DNA from: Smallanthus sonchifolius
Taxonomy: Eukaryota > Streptophyta > Magnoliopsida > Asterales > Asteraceae
Direction: 5' to 3'
Assembly (NCBI GenBank): GCA_023525975.1
Contig: CM042023.1
Span: 15,115,501-15,179,500 of the forward strand
Length of the DNA: 64,000 nt
Shown: piece after piece, positions 22,445-33,829 of the stretch
Layout of the letters: the number at the start of each line of letters is the position of its first letter
Position numbering within the stretch: position 1 is the stretch's first letter
Position numbers and translations under genes: made by a program
The notes under the pieces: generated by a model
Database searches by the model: none
What the model saw: only the letters and a program-made list of their open reading frames with translations
Told to the model about the DNA's origin: nothing

Positions 22445-22522
22445 GGGTTTGAGCCTCATAATAGATGAATTTGTGTAAATTATTAGAGGGTAAAAAAAAA
22501 TAGGATATTTCCTGTTAAAAAA
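22445..22522 (+). mobile_element. SINE, 3' half with B box and A tail (partner of 10512-10591)
   Basis: It begins gggtttgagcc, a B-box-like word, runs to an A-rich end, and is followed by the second copy of the 15-bp TSD at 22523-22537. It was separated from its A-box half by the Copia-1 insertion. Confidence 0.7.
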
Positions 22523-22802
22523 ATAATTTACATGAAAAGAAAAGAAAGATTCTTGAAAGAAGCAAGTACCATATTTGTCATTATGTTTCATTTTGTGACA
22601 GAAAAAAAGGATCTTTCACTAACCAATGAGCAATTTCATGACAAATGAAAAGACAATGGAAACAAACCAAGTCAAACTTCTTAAAAAACACACATCATAT
22701 CACACTTTTTGGATCCCAATTTAAATCACTTTATTAACAAAGCAATAATAAAGTTAAAAGCTTAGTGCAGAAAAGATTTTTCTTATCAAATAATTGAGGG
22801 CA

Positions 22803-22987
22803 AAACTTGGAGTAACGGGTAAGGTTTCTGTTTTGTGACCTTGAGGTTACGAGTTCGAGTCGTGGAAACAGCCTTCGACACAAATTGTAGGGTAAGGCTG
22901 TGTACATCAAATCGCGAAGCGATCCGGCCCCGCCCAGAACCCTACGCAAATGCTAGAGCTAAGTGAAGAATCGAGTACGCCCTTTTT
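22803..22987 (+). mobile_element. tRNA-derived SINE, Au-like
   Basis: An A-box-like agtaacgggtaagg (22811) and a B-box ggttacgagttcgagtc (22845-22861) are followed by cgtggaaacagcc, gtagggtaaggctgtgtac and atccggccccgcccagaacc, ending in ctttttac. This word order is that of the Au SINE family of flowering plants, which ends in a short T run rather than poly(A). No TSD is recognised. It lies just downstream (3' side) of the IRKI-like gene. Confidence 0.75.
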
Positions 22988-23235
22988 ACAAGGTGTGTAA
23001 GTTAGTCATTGTAAAATAATAATAAAATAATACTTTATTCTTTCCTAGAGTTTTAAAAGCCAAACATACCTCAATCATCATCAAGAACAAATGTGCAAGG
23101 CAAAACCAACAGGAACCGCAAACCTTTCTGTTTTTCACTTTAATCCATAATCTAATAACTATAATATCCAAAACACCCCTTTTTAGTTGACTCCAAAGGC
23201 AAGCCATAAACACTATTCCAAACACAATAAACTAA

Positions 23236-25061
23236 TCATAAAGGAGTACTATTAGGTGAAACACTTATGAACCCATTGTTGCTATGATACCTGCATATGA
23301 CCTTGCACTTGACCACATTCCCATAGATATAGAACCCTGGTTCGACCATAACCCGAACCGTAGTCGACGCAAACTTCCTAGCTCTATCTCCACCCATATC
23401 CTCCATGTAAACCGGATCAAACCGAACCCCTTTATCCACCCTAAAAATAGGCAGTCCCGGATGAACTGAATTAGCCAATAGATGCACCAACCAAACCGCT
23501 TTAGACGCACCAAAAAACGCCTGCAAAAGTAGCTCGGGCCAAGCCCGAGTCCATCCTAACATACTCACCACCTCACTCATCTTCCGGTCACAAAACTTAC
23601 TAAACTCCTCACTAAACTGCTTAGTCCCATTGCTTAAAACCTCCTCCCAACTTAACTCCTTTAACCGCATAAAACATTTAAAATTTTCTTCGCATTTATG
23701 GATCGGGTTGAGGATACGATTCGACCCGGATTTTTTGAACCCAGGCGATTCAAAATCCTCGAAAAATGCTCTGTTGAGAAGTGCTTCAAGATACAAAACC
23801 AAGATTCTAGGGTTTGTAGATGCGGCTATCTTGATGTCATACGGCTGGAGGAGTAATTGTATACGGTCGTATAGCTTCCCTCCGTCGATCTGTGGCAGTT
23901 GTACGGTTAACGAACGGCTGAGATGCCTCATTGTCGTCCGAGATTCCGACACGGAAACGAGGAAATGCTCGATCACTTTGTCATGGTCGCCGATCTTGAT
24001 CGGTTCGTGTTTAGTGGTGGTTGATTTGTTCGCGCAATCATCGAGTCCTGATTTTAGATTGTGACAGTATGTTTCGAGTTTGTTGAGCTTGTTTTCGAGT
24101 TCAGTTATGGAGAATTTTAACCGAGAAGCTTCTAGAATAGCTTCGTCGCGTTTTTTAGTGGCGTGAATGAGTTTATGAGACAGTTCAGCCACGGCGCCCT
24201 TCCATTGCTCCTCAGTCCCCGTCCCTGGCGTCGGAGTCAATGACTCCGACGAAGAGGACGCGGATCTCGGGCTTTTCTTTACTAGGGATGAAAATATTGA
24301 TTTGAATAAGCCGTTGGGGCTGGCGTTGGAGTGATGTCCGGTGGTGGTGGTGTCGAGTGGAACCACCGAGAACTTTTCTCGAGCACTTGGTCGGCACTTG
24401 TTGAACAACACTGTTCGGTCATCGGGTTTGGTTCCGGTGTCGTGTGATTCCGCTCTCTTTTTCGAGGACTTGACGACGGTTTTGGAGGTTTGGTGGTGGA
24501 GAGGCGTCGGTTGATGAACATGATATGATTCTTTGTTGTTTTCGGAACAATCACTTGGTGTTGCTTTTACGCTGTTTCGCTCACACCACTCGTCGTCTTC
24601 GTTTCCTTCTCTTTCACATTCCTGAATCTGTAAAACAGAAAACCATTAAAATGGTTTACAGGTATTCTGCTATTTGAGAAAGAAAGCGGATTTAAAGTAA
24701 TCTGCTCTTTAACACACTGGATTCAAGGTATTCCTAGTGTTAAATAAAGTGATTCAAAGAGCGGTTCTGTCTGAACTTTTGACACTCCTGTCTGGCTGTC
24801 TCAAGGAGCGTAAAAGTTCTGACAGAACCGCTCTTTCTATCACTTTATTTAACACTAGGAATACCTTGAATCCACCGTCTTAAAAGAGCAGATTACTTTA
24901 AATCCTTTTTCTCAAGGATCAGACTACCTAAAAACTGTCTTGAATTCAAATTTCACCGGGAAACAAAAACCATTTTCCTACGGCTATGAAAAAGTACTTA
25001 CAGGAGTGAAAGGGGGAGGAGGGAGGAACGAAGAAGAAGATGAACAGAAGGAAGCATCCAT
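23236..25061 (-). CDS. IRKI-like: IRK-interacting protein / GIL1-type DUF641 protein
   Basis: Two coding exons: 25002-25061 (20 codons, MDASFCSSSSSF...) and 23236-24627 (463 codons plus stop). They join in phase 0 with GTAAGT and CAG borders, giving 483 residues. Residues about 20-155 are low-complexity and basic/serine-rich. EEQW...AELSHKLI.ATKKRDEAILEASRLKFSITELENKLNKLE (about 158-205) is the coiled-coil DUF641 signature. The C terminus has PGFYIYGNVVKCKVICRY, a conserved ending of the family. IRKI was found as a partner of the receptor kinase IRK; GIL1 acts in light-dependent hypocotyl gravitropism. Length is somewhat short of the roughly 560 residues typical in Arabidopsis. The first-exon ATG is preferred to downstream starts because the spliced frame is open. 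The 374-bp intron holds a large inverted repeat. A TATA-like word lies near 25392-25400. Confidence 0.92.
24674..24915. repeat. Long inverted repeat (hairpin) in the IRKI-like intron
   Basis: The left arm (from ttgagaaa...ggatttaaagtaatctgctc through attcaaggtattcctagtg to agcggttctgtc) is repeated in reverse complement on the right. Arms are about 115 bp, with only scattered mismatches and a loop of about 15-20 bp around gtctggctgtctc. It fills most of the 374-bp intron between the two coding exons. It may be a MITE, but no TSD is evident. If transcribed with the gene it would form a long stem. Confidence 0.85.
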
Positions 25062-25466
25062 GAGAGTAAGCTGAAATCACTTGTTACACATCTAATTCAT
25101 ACATCAATCCCACCGTCCGATCTGTAAACAAATTCGACACACACTGACACTCTTATCACCTTTGCTCACACATAGATAGATGATAGATCTGTGTATTGTG
25201 GTTGGATTGAATCATTGAATGATCACAAATGGAGGAAGTCCGGGTCGGTTAATTCGTCGGGTAGTTAATGATGGAGGTGGGTCCCATAAACTTGACTGCA
25301 GCAGCTGAATTTGGTGTCGTTCAGCCATCAGCCATGGCCATCTACATTTACTCCTTCCTCATCTCATCTGTTATGTCATCTTTACTATCAATATATAAAG
25401 TCGCATCGGGGTGCTTCTTTTCACACGTAATTGAAAATTAAATAAAGTTTTTTTATAAATTATTGG

Positions 25467-25905
25467 GTTGTAAGTTCAAATTTTGGATCTAGTCTCTAAA
25501 TTTAAAAAATTATATTTCTAGTCTTCAAATTATGTAAAACGTAAAATGTTTGGTCCCTAAGAGTGGATGAGAGTTAACTTTTCTATTAAATATTTTGAAA
25601 ATGATCAAAATACTCGTAGATTAAAAAACAAAAAGTTAAAAAAATAGGTTTTTAAAAAATAGTGATGGTGCCGCATGAGAACTAGGGTTATATATATAGG
25701 CTTTTTTAATTTCTATTTTTTATTTTTTTAATCCAGAGTATTTTTGGTCATTTTCAAAATATTTAACAGAAAAGTTAACTGTCATCCACTTCATGAATCA
25801 AACATGTTACGTTTATGCATAATTTGAGAACTGAAAGTGTAATTTTTCAAGCTTAGGGACCAAATCCAAAATTTGTACATACCACATGGACCATTCGTGT
25901 ACTTA
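25467..25905. mobile_element. Foldback element with long arms (MULE-like MITE)
   Basis: Arms of about 150-170 bp: the left reads CAAATTTTGGATCTAGTC..., ...GAGAGTTAACTTTTCTATTAAATATTTTG. The right arm is its reverse complement with substitutions. The TTAACTTTTCTGTTAA and GGACCATTCGTGTA-like ends resemble the inverted repeats of the Pack-MULE at 55091-57061. The centre contains no frame. Confidence 0.65.
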
Positions 25906-25910
25906 ACTCT

Positions 25911-27098
25911 AAATTATTAAATAATTATAAATATTTGTTTTAGATATTAAGATCTTCGAAATTGACGACTTGAATAAGGTGGATGTCGTGTGTTGACAAA
26001 CATTTCCATATACAAGAAAAAATTAATCATCCCAGAATTTTTTACGATTACGTAATTTCATAAAATTACTAATATAATTATTGATGGGTACGTTTGATTG
26101 GTGTGAAGTCGTCAAGATCATATTTACACGGCTTAAGTTTATATAAAATTTACATTGAAACGCATATAAAAAATAATATATGATAACAAGTATTTTAATT
26201 ATATATAGTTTTTTTTTGTCTTATTCAACTTTTATTTTTGTCATGTTATAAAAATATAATAATTATATTATGTCTCTAGTCTCTTCATTTGAATTCCTCT
26301 TGTCTCTTTTCTAATTGACTTGCAAGTTTTTAAATTTCTGTTTTACATGGCATGATAGCAACTTGTTACATGTATATATGGTGGAGAGCAGTTGTAGGTC
26401 CATGTATGGGTGCCATAGGTAATTTTCTCTCACACATGTATATATAACTTAAGTGACATTGAATATTTTCGATCAATACAGGTAAAATCGTTGTTAAGGC
26501 CGTAAACGAGCCGAACATTCTGTAAAAAATTCATTTATTTATTAAACAAACGAAATAAAGAAGTTATGTTCGTTTAGTTAAATGTACGAATACGAACAAG
26601 TTCTTATTTTTTTTAAACTAGAACATTTACAATTATATAGGAATATGGATATTATTCATATTTTAAGTTTAATAGATTTTAAGTTAAGGCTGTTTTTTTA
26701 ATAATTTATATTTATTTTTCATCTAAGTATGTTTTATCTATCAAATAAACAGACACAAACAAACATAAATTCTTACTCCGGGTCTTTTCTCACCAACATG
26801 TATTATTTTGTTAAAACCGTTTATTAAATTAACAAGGTCGGAACAACTTTTAGACACTATAAACTTAACATAAGGGGAATATCTTTGATTGTTAACAACA
26901 TATTAACATAAAGTGTTCTTAGTGCATGCCTAGAAAGCTGGTAAAATTTGGAGGTATAATGACTCCAAAATTAACTTATGAGAAAAACAATATTAATTCG
27001 GTAGTTTTCATAACACCCAATATTGTATTACTATTATGTAATATAGTTCTCATACATCTAACAATGTATTACATAAAATCAACGAAAATATATATAGT
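25911..27098. other. Intergenic DNA with a truncated hAT fragment
   Basis: 26494-26780 starts aaggccgtaaacgagccgaac and continues with CGAACA-rich words, like one end of the hAT elements at 20714 and 37202, but no matching right end is found. The rest is AT-rich. No gene is seen. Confidence 0.45.
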
Positions 27099-29195
27099 TG
27101 AAACACCCGGTTTTAGGAGCGTTAATTTTTAATTAACTAAATTAATTAATCGATGAGACTTGGTGTGTGTTTCACATGTGAACCATGTGATTGTTTGTGT
27201 ATGTATACATATGTATGTGCCGTGGGTATATGCATATAAAGTGTGTGTGTCGATATGTATATAATATACATATATTAAGTGTGTTAATTAATTTTAATTA
27301 ATTAACTAAAGTGAGAGACTTGAAGAAAATAATAGAATTCAAAATTTGAATTCGTGTGGGTGGGTTTGACTTGCTTTGTAACAAACTCCCCGCTATCCCT
27401 CTATTCTCCCACTTAGTTAACCCATTTTCCCCATCATCCTCTCATTTGTGGTCTCGTCGGTTTTCACCACCAAGAGAAAAAAAAAAGAGACGATCGGTGG
27501 CTAAAGGCGGTGAACGGCTATCGTGGTGTGATCTCAGTGGTCCATTGGAGTGTAAAGGAGGCGTGTGACGGCTTTTAATAATGGATAACGATGGTAGAAG
27601 GTTTGTGGTGTTGTGTAGTTCGTGAAGAGAGATGCCAAGAAGGTGATGGTGAACCACCTAGGGTTTTTGTTTTGGTGTGAACCGTGGCTGTTGGAGGGCG
27701 AACCAAGGTTACCAAGCGTGATGGTAGTTCAAGTGGACAAAATCGGGGCAAGGTAGTGGTTGGATGCGGTTAACAATGACGTACGGCGACGGTTTGGCGG
27801 TTTTGACCTAAACAGGGTTAAGTGAGCGTGTGGAAAGCGTGAGATCGTTTTGTATGATCTAGGTAAGTTCTATATGCCCTATTTTAAGCGTTTTAGAGTT
27901 TTTTTGGCTGATTCATGTACATTGTGTATTTTAAACGGTTTAACGTTTAGTTTGTGATTAACTGTTTAATCGGTAAAGTAATTGGTATGGGAATTTGGGC
28001 AAGAATTCAATGTGAGTTAAGTTCAGGTTTTAATGTGAGTTAGTTAACATTGATAATGTGTGTTAATAGTAGTGGCTAAGTGTGTTTATGTGCCTTTAAA
28101 AAAGTGTGTTTGTATGGTGGTTCAGTTTGTACGAACAAGTGTGATGTTTTAGCATGTGTAAAAGTGTAAGGTTTGGGTGTGGGGTTTGTGTGATGTTATA
28201 TAACCATAAGTGCATGTATAGTGTGTTGTTGCATGATATAATCTTTAGTGTTGATTATGATAGGCATGTATGAGTGAAGAGTGTGTGTTTAGTCAGTGTG
28301 TGTGCTAATTATTGGAATGACTCAGGTAAAATTGGCATTGTAAGTGAGTTGTGTGAATTGGTTAAACCAGTGAATTGGTGTGAGTAGACTAGTATAAATA
28401 ACGTTTCATGAATTTATGTTTGTGTAAGGGAGTTTATATGAGAAATTTCACATGAATGAGCATGCATAATTATATTGACATGAATGAGCTTGCATAACTA
28501 TATCTTTGCAAGTTAGTTGCTAAGAGTTTTGGGATGTGTGGTGTGAGTTAAATAGATGTTTTAACTAAAATGAGAGCATAAGTATTCTAAAGACTTTTAA
28601 AAGAAATGTTGAGCTAAGGTTTGTGGCCAGTAAGATTGGAAACATGTTGACTAGTGTGTGTGTGTGTGAAGTCCACGATGTTGGTAAATCAGTGTGAGTC
28701 TCACGCTTATAATGTATGTGGCCCCAACTATATCTAATACTCGTGTGTAGCGAACATTTGGTTTGCAAAGTGTGAGTTAATGAAGTGTAATTAATGAATA
28801 GTTTGTGGTGTAAGATGGTGTGAGTAAGTTAAGTGTGACGTGTTTGGTATATCATTGTGGTATGTATAGTGGGTGGGGTTATCTTAACTGAGATCATTTA
28901 ATAAAGAGTTTTTGAAAGTATTAAATGTTGTTTTGATGATGAAAAGTAATGTTTTGAAAGTTATAGACTCACAAATATAAGTTGGCCCATTTTAGTACGT
29001 GTTTTAGGGTAAGTTAAGGTGAGATGTAGCATGACATCTCTATGCTATCTGACAATGACGGTTGATATCCTATGATGACTTGGAATGAGTTTAAAATTAT
29101 AGGGTTTTAAACTGTAATCTAAGTTTTGTAAGTCTTTCATTGTGTGTTGTGAGTAAATCCAACAAAACGTAGCCACCTGGTTTCGAGGTGTGACA
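27099..29195 (+). mobile_element. Probable solo LTR of a Gypsy-like element
   Basis: It begins TGAAACACCCGG and ends GGTTTCGAGGTGTGACA, near-complementary ends typical of long Asteraceae-type LTRs. A GC-richer part (27430-27860) with ctaggtaagttc is followed by about 1.2 kb of GTGT-rich DNA. There is no coding region and no clear 5-bp TSD, so the left or right border may be a few bases off. The build is like that of the solo LTR at 40323-43100, but the sequences are not the same family at a glance. Confidence 0.5.
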
Positions 29196-29953
29196 ACATG
29201 GGCTGAGATTGAAGGTAAGAGATAGTGGCGCGGGATAGGAATCAGGGTGGTGGTGTCAGAGTGAAGAAGAAACAAAGAAAGAAATGTGGGTGGCTAACAT
29301 GAAGGAGCAGGATTGTGGAGTTGGTACCTTGCGACCTTCCCGGAATCCTATTTCACCCACGCGACATGAAGGAACAGGAGGGTGATGTGGCTTCAGTACC
29401 CATTTTCCTTTGGGATGACACCCACAACCCTTAGTGTTTAAATTTGGTTATTATTAAATTTCTAAATTTCAACTATACCTAATCCATATTTCGAGTTTAA
29501 TAAAATATTGTTTTGAGATAACTATCCATTACTTTCTATCTAAACAATAAGTTACGAAAATTTTACATACAAAAAGTGTATCAAATCCTAACAAATATGA
29601 ACCATGTAGATTTATCTTAAATTTACAGCATATGAGTGAAAGGTGTTTCGTGAATCTTGATTCACGTATGATATAGACAATGTAATTTACGTAGGACATA
29701 GAATGCATATTAATGAGATTAAGGTCTCATAAACGAGTGAAAATAAATACGTGACCATGAATTCGCATAACTAACAAATATAAACACACATATTTTATAA
29801 CATAGATATAAAGATGTAACAAAAAAAAGTAACTACTTTTTTGTGATTTTCTATTTCTTTACTGGTTTATAAGTTGGGTAAGTTTGAGTATAAAGAATGG
29901 TGTGGATAGGAGGACCCGAATACTTTAGAGTTGGATAAATGAAGTCCCAAATA
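29196..29953. other. Intergenic DNA, no gene seen
   Basis: 29210-29425 is GA-rich with a repeated ATGAAGGA(G/A)CAGGA word (29299 and 29366). The remainder is AT-rich. Nothing recognisable is present. Confidence 0.4.
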
Positions 29954-29968
29954 AATGAATAATTACCT

Positions 29969-30308
29969 TTTTTTTAAACGGCGAACATTGAATGTTGTGA
30001 CGTCGCACCTTCCCGTCACATGGGAGAGACTCGTCCAACTCCGGCCAATATGTTGTTTTAACCGGGCTCACTTGGCGTCAGAGTTGGAGAGCATTCAAGG
30101 AAAAATCTCACCCAATACGGCTCCTTCCGGGCTTGAGGAAGAGCCGAGGCTCGAACCCTGGATTGGCGTCGGTAAAACCCAGGTGCATCAGCCTAAAACT
30201 ATGCCTTATTTGCATGCCGCAGAAACTAATGAGGAGGGTAGGGATCGAACCTGGATCGCAAGGAACACCATGACTCTCCCTTATCACTTCACGACCAGCT
30301 CATTGGCG
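29969..30308 (-). mobile_element. tRNA-derived SINE, copy A
   Basis: Minus-strand element with B box GGTTCGATCCC (near 30240-30250) and an A-box-like stretch near its start at 30290. It ends in poly(A) (T run at 29969). A 15-bp TSD aatgaataattacct lies at 29954-29968 and 30309-30323. It is clearly related to copy B at 30431-30766 and has the same orientation. The plus-strand open frame across it is not a real gene. Confidence 0.85.
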
Positions 30309-30430
30309 AATGAATAATTACCTACTTATATTTGGTCTAATAGGGCAGGTGGTCCACATGATAAGGTACGTGGTGCCCTTGTGGAAGCACAGATCTTAAT
30401 CATTACTCCAGGAATTTCGAACACATAAAT

Positions 30431-30766
30431 TTTTTTTGAAAGGCGAACATTGAATGTGTGACGTCACATCCCCCGGTCACATGAGAGAGCCTCGTCCAAC
30501 TCTGGCCAATATGTTGTCTTAACCGGGCCCACTTGGTGTCAGAGTTGGAGAGCTTTCAAGGAAAAAACCCACCCAATACGACCCCTTCCGGACTTGAGGG
30601 AGAGCCGAGGCTCCAACCCTAGATCGGCGTGGGTAAAACCCTGGTGCATCAGCCTAAAAGGCCTCATTTGTGATGCCGCAAAAATTAATGGTGGTGGCAG
30701 GGATTGAACCCGGGTCCCTTGGGACTTCAGGTCTCACCTCAACCACTACACCACAACCTATTTAGC
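30431..30766 (-). mobile_element. tRNA-derived SINE, copy B
   Basis: Minus strand: A box tggtgtagtggttgagg, B box GGGTTCAATCCC, body, then poly(A). A perfect 17-bp TSD atttcgaacacataaat lies at 30414-30430 and 30767-30783. It lies only about 120 bp from copy A. The insertion site and long TSD are those of LINE-driven retroposition. Confidence 0.9.
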
Positions 30767-30783
30767 ATTTCGAACACATAAAT

Positions 30784-31718
30784 GCAAACCTTATTTAAGA
30801 GTGTAGTACATCATTATGGCTTGTTCATTACAATATTAAGGTAAGAAATGGTAATTTGGTTTAGGGCAACTAACATATTTTTTTGTTTTTTATTACAAAA
30901 TTTAACAATTTTTTACACATAAAAAACAATATACTTTCTGTTTTTTTCTAACAAAAGTCTTTTAACAATTTGTTATTTTGTTGCATATAAAAAACCCACA
31001 CACTTTCTGTTTTTTCTTATAAAAGTCGATCAACATATTTTTAAATATTAAATTTTGTTATGAGAATGAAATCCATTTTATAAAAAAAATGATTTGTAAT
31101 CAAATTGAATCCATTTTGTAAAAATACCTATAAAATATGTGAAAACACATAAACAATCAAATCGTTTTGCTATCGAATTGTTTGCTTTGCCCTTGCTTCT
31201 GTCGGTCGATTTCCTTTACCTTGTTTCTGCCGATTCATTTGCTAAGATAATAGTTGTGTAAAAAATTGTTGAGAGACTTTTGTAAGAAAAAAAAGAAAGT
31301 ATTTTGATTTTTTATATGTAAAAAATTTGTTGGGGGAACTTTTATAATAAAAAACATAAAGTATGTTGGTATTTTATGTGCAAAAAATTGATAGATTTTT
31401 GTGGGAAAAGAAATAGAAAGTATGTTAATTTTTTATGATATTTACCCTTTGGTTTACGGGTACTATTTACCCTTTGATTTTTTATGGAGTTTTAAAAAAT
31501 ATAAATTAAAATAGATAATTAGAAAATATTTAGGCGAGAAAACAAATATCTAGAGGACTAAAATGATGAAACATGGCAACTCAAAACTTTTATTTATTAT
31601 AATTGATAGATTAGTCTTGAAATAAATATAAAGAAAATAAAATATGAATTAGCATGAATGCAAATGATTTTGTACAAGCCTTAAACGTATGGGTTCGAAC
31701 TAGATAAGATCTTGTCTG
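30784..31718. other. AT-rich intergenic DNA
   Basis: 30870-31440 holds repeated modules TTTTTACACAT.AAAAA..A..ACTTTCTGTTTTTT on both strands, i.e. an old inverted repeat centred near 31180. A MITE is likely, but the ends are not clear. No gene is seen. Confidence 0.4.
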
Positions 31719-31721
31719 TTA

Positions 31722-32318
31722 GGGTGGACGGAGTGTTCGGCTCGTCGGCCCGATTGGGAATACCGTCCCCTCCCCTCCCCCATTGGTCTCGACCAAACAA
31801 GCTACCAAATTGGAGTTACTCCCCGATTGCTTCACCGATGTGCTTGTTCTTTTTTTTATTAATAAATTCGGCTAATCACACTAAGGCAATTGGTTTTTAA
31901 TTTTTTTTATTATAATATTTCATTTAACATTTAATTTGATTTTTTTTAATAACTTATGTTCACTATGTATTTTATAAAAAAAACTAAGTATGCAGTCTTG
32001 TTTACATTTTTCCGTACATTTCGATTTAAATTTTAAAAAACAGAATTGTTTTCAAAATAAAGTTTCCCATTTACGTTTATGTTACGATCGGAGCATATCG
32101 CAAACAATTACATTTCCCATTTAGATGACTAGTAGTTTTATATTTTTAAAAATAAATGTTAAATTTAAATATAATTGTGAATTTAATTTAATTAATTAAT
32201 TAAAAAAATGTTTTGAGGACCAATTTGGGAGTTTGGAAAAAAACTGATGTGACGTTTGGGGAGTCTGGGGAGCATTCTAATGTGGCATTTGGGGAGTCTG
32301 GGAGCATTCCCTCCACCC
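31722..32318. mobile_element. PIF/Harbinger-type MITE
   Basis: The ends are GGGTGGACGGAGTGTTCGG and, reversed, GGGTGGAGGGAATGCTCCC, flanked by TTA (31719-31721 and 32319-32321). The right part has a direct repeat of GTGACGTTTGGGGAGTCTGG / GTGGCATTTGGGGAGTCTGG. It has no transposase. Confidence 0.8.
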
Positions 32319-32321
32319 TTA

Positions 32322-32944
32322 AACCTGATCTCGTTCGTACATTTTCTAAGAAGGCGGCTTAATGCATCTAAAATACTGAGCGATTTTACGCTTAATGCAT
32401 TTATAATATTAATTGATTTCGATTGCGTATAAAATTTAATAATAGAATTAATTTTTTTAACAAACTAACAAACACTTTCTACTCTACTCCTAAAATCACT
32501 ATACTTGCACTCCGTAAAATTTGAACCCACAGCTATTTGGTTGGAAAGTACACTACTTTACCCAAAATTTGAACCAACGAAAGTACACTACTTTACCATC
32601 AGCATATCCCCTTATAGACTAATGATATAACTAATTAAAGGTAAAATAAGAAAAAAAAGTACTCAAATATAACTATTTAGTTTAAAAAATAACTACGAAC
32701 AGGAATATGTGATGAAAAAATAGTAGTTTTTAATTCAGAAATATATTATCTTTAACTCATGATTTAGTGATTTGTGGTACGGCCCTGAAAAGTTGTGTAG
32801 GTTGGCACTATTATTGTTAAAAAAAAATAGAAATATATTATCTTAAATACAACTTAGAATGATTGTGGACCTATTTCACATGTAAAAATACTCTTTCTTT
32901 ACGGTATATGTCATTTTTCTATTTGCATGTTAAGTAAAAAATTG
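32322..32944. other. AT-rich intergenic DNA
   Basis: It contains a short direct repeat (AAAATTTGAACC...AAAGTACACTACTTTACC) at about 32516-32560 and 32563-32600. No gene or defined element is seen. Confidence 0.4.
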
Positions 32945-32952
32945 TTAAAAAC

Positions 32953-33821
32953 CAATGTTTTAAAAACCGGTTTAAACCGGTCGGTAATACCGGTTGAACC
33001 GGATCTCGGTCACTAATCCGGTAAGTTTGAGCTCGGTAATTTAGAAGAACGGTTTGTAACTTGAACCGTCGGTATTACCGGTAATACCGAGTTAGACCGT
33101 TATACCGGTTTTAGGCCAAAGTAAAATTTTAGGTTTAAACCAAAAAAACATTTTTTTAACTTTTTTATTACATCGTAAGTTACTTTTTGATTGTTAACAT
33201 TTGAGTAAATGTTTTTCTAGATTCAAATATGATAAGAGATCCTATGATCTGGTTGATTATGAAAATATTAATCATACAGAATTTTGGGTGGTTGAAGAAG
33301 AGCCGGAAGGAGAACTTCATAATGATATATATATATATATATAGCATGTTTGGTGAGGAAAAGCATGAACCAGTTTCTCAAACACAAGGTTACTTGTATA
33401 TAAATTACTTATCTTACGTAATTTTAGTATATTATGATTATTGGTAACTAAAATTTCTTATTTAATATTGTAGGAAACGAAAATAGTTATGCTCTTGTTG
33501 ATGAGGATGACGATGATATTGAATTTCATCTTTTAAGTGATCGTTAACTTTATGCATTCAACACTTTAATGACATAAAGCAATTGTACACTTTTATTTAA
33601 AAAATTAAATGCTTTTGGATTATTTTTTTATTACATATTAACTTTTGGATTATTTTTTTATTACTAAATCATGTACTTTTAGATTATTTTTTGAGTTGAA
33701 GTTGTATTTTTATGGAATTATAAAGTTAACTGGTCAACCCGGTTGAACCGCTCAGTACAACCGGTTGAACAATTTCTAAGCCCAACTCGGTACGGTTTAA
33801 AAACCGGTTTTTAAAACATTG
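32953..33821. mobile_element. hAT element with AACCGG-rich ends and a transposase remnant
   Basis: The ends are CAATGTTTTAAAAACCGGTT and its complement, with a perfect 8-bp TSD ttaaaaac (32945-32952 and 33822-33829). Subterminal GGTAATACCGGTT and CGGTTGAACCGG words are palindromic. The middle holds two plus-strand exon-like pieces. It is a deletion derivative, not a pure MITE. Confidence 0.85.
33222..33546 (+). pseudogene. hAT transposase 3' fragment
   Basis: Piece one (about 33225-33310) reads YDLVDYENIN.TEFWVVEEEPEGEL. After an AT-rich intron-like gap with a (TA)n run, piece two (33475-33546) reads ENSYALVDEDDDDIEFHLLSD and a stop. The FW(V)VEEE.EGEL plus acidic tail resembles the very C terminus of plant BED-type hAT transposases. 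The dimerisation (hATC) core and the catalytic region are absent. Confidence 0.5.
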
Positions 33822-33829
33822 TTAAAAAC

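Noticed and set aside
22734..22949. tRNA gene suggested by the B-box ggttacgagttcgagtc
   Set aside because: There is no cloverleaf, and the sequence continues into the Au-type SINE body. It is a tRNA-derived SINE.
23630..24064. 144-codon plus-strand frame
   Set aside because: Antisense shadow of the IRKI-like coding exon.
29955..30317. 120-codon plus-strand open frame
   Set aside because: It lies wholly within a minus-strand SINE with A/B boxes, poly(A) and TSD, so it is a chance frame.
33324..33345. (TA)n runs here and at 20898 and 21165 as functional elements
   Set aside because: Ordinary microsatellites inside hAT elements.
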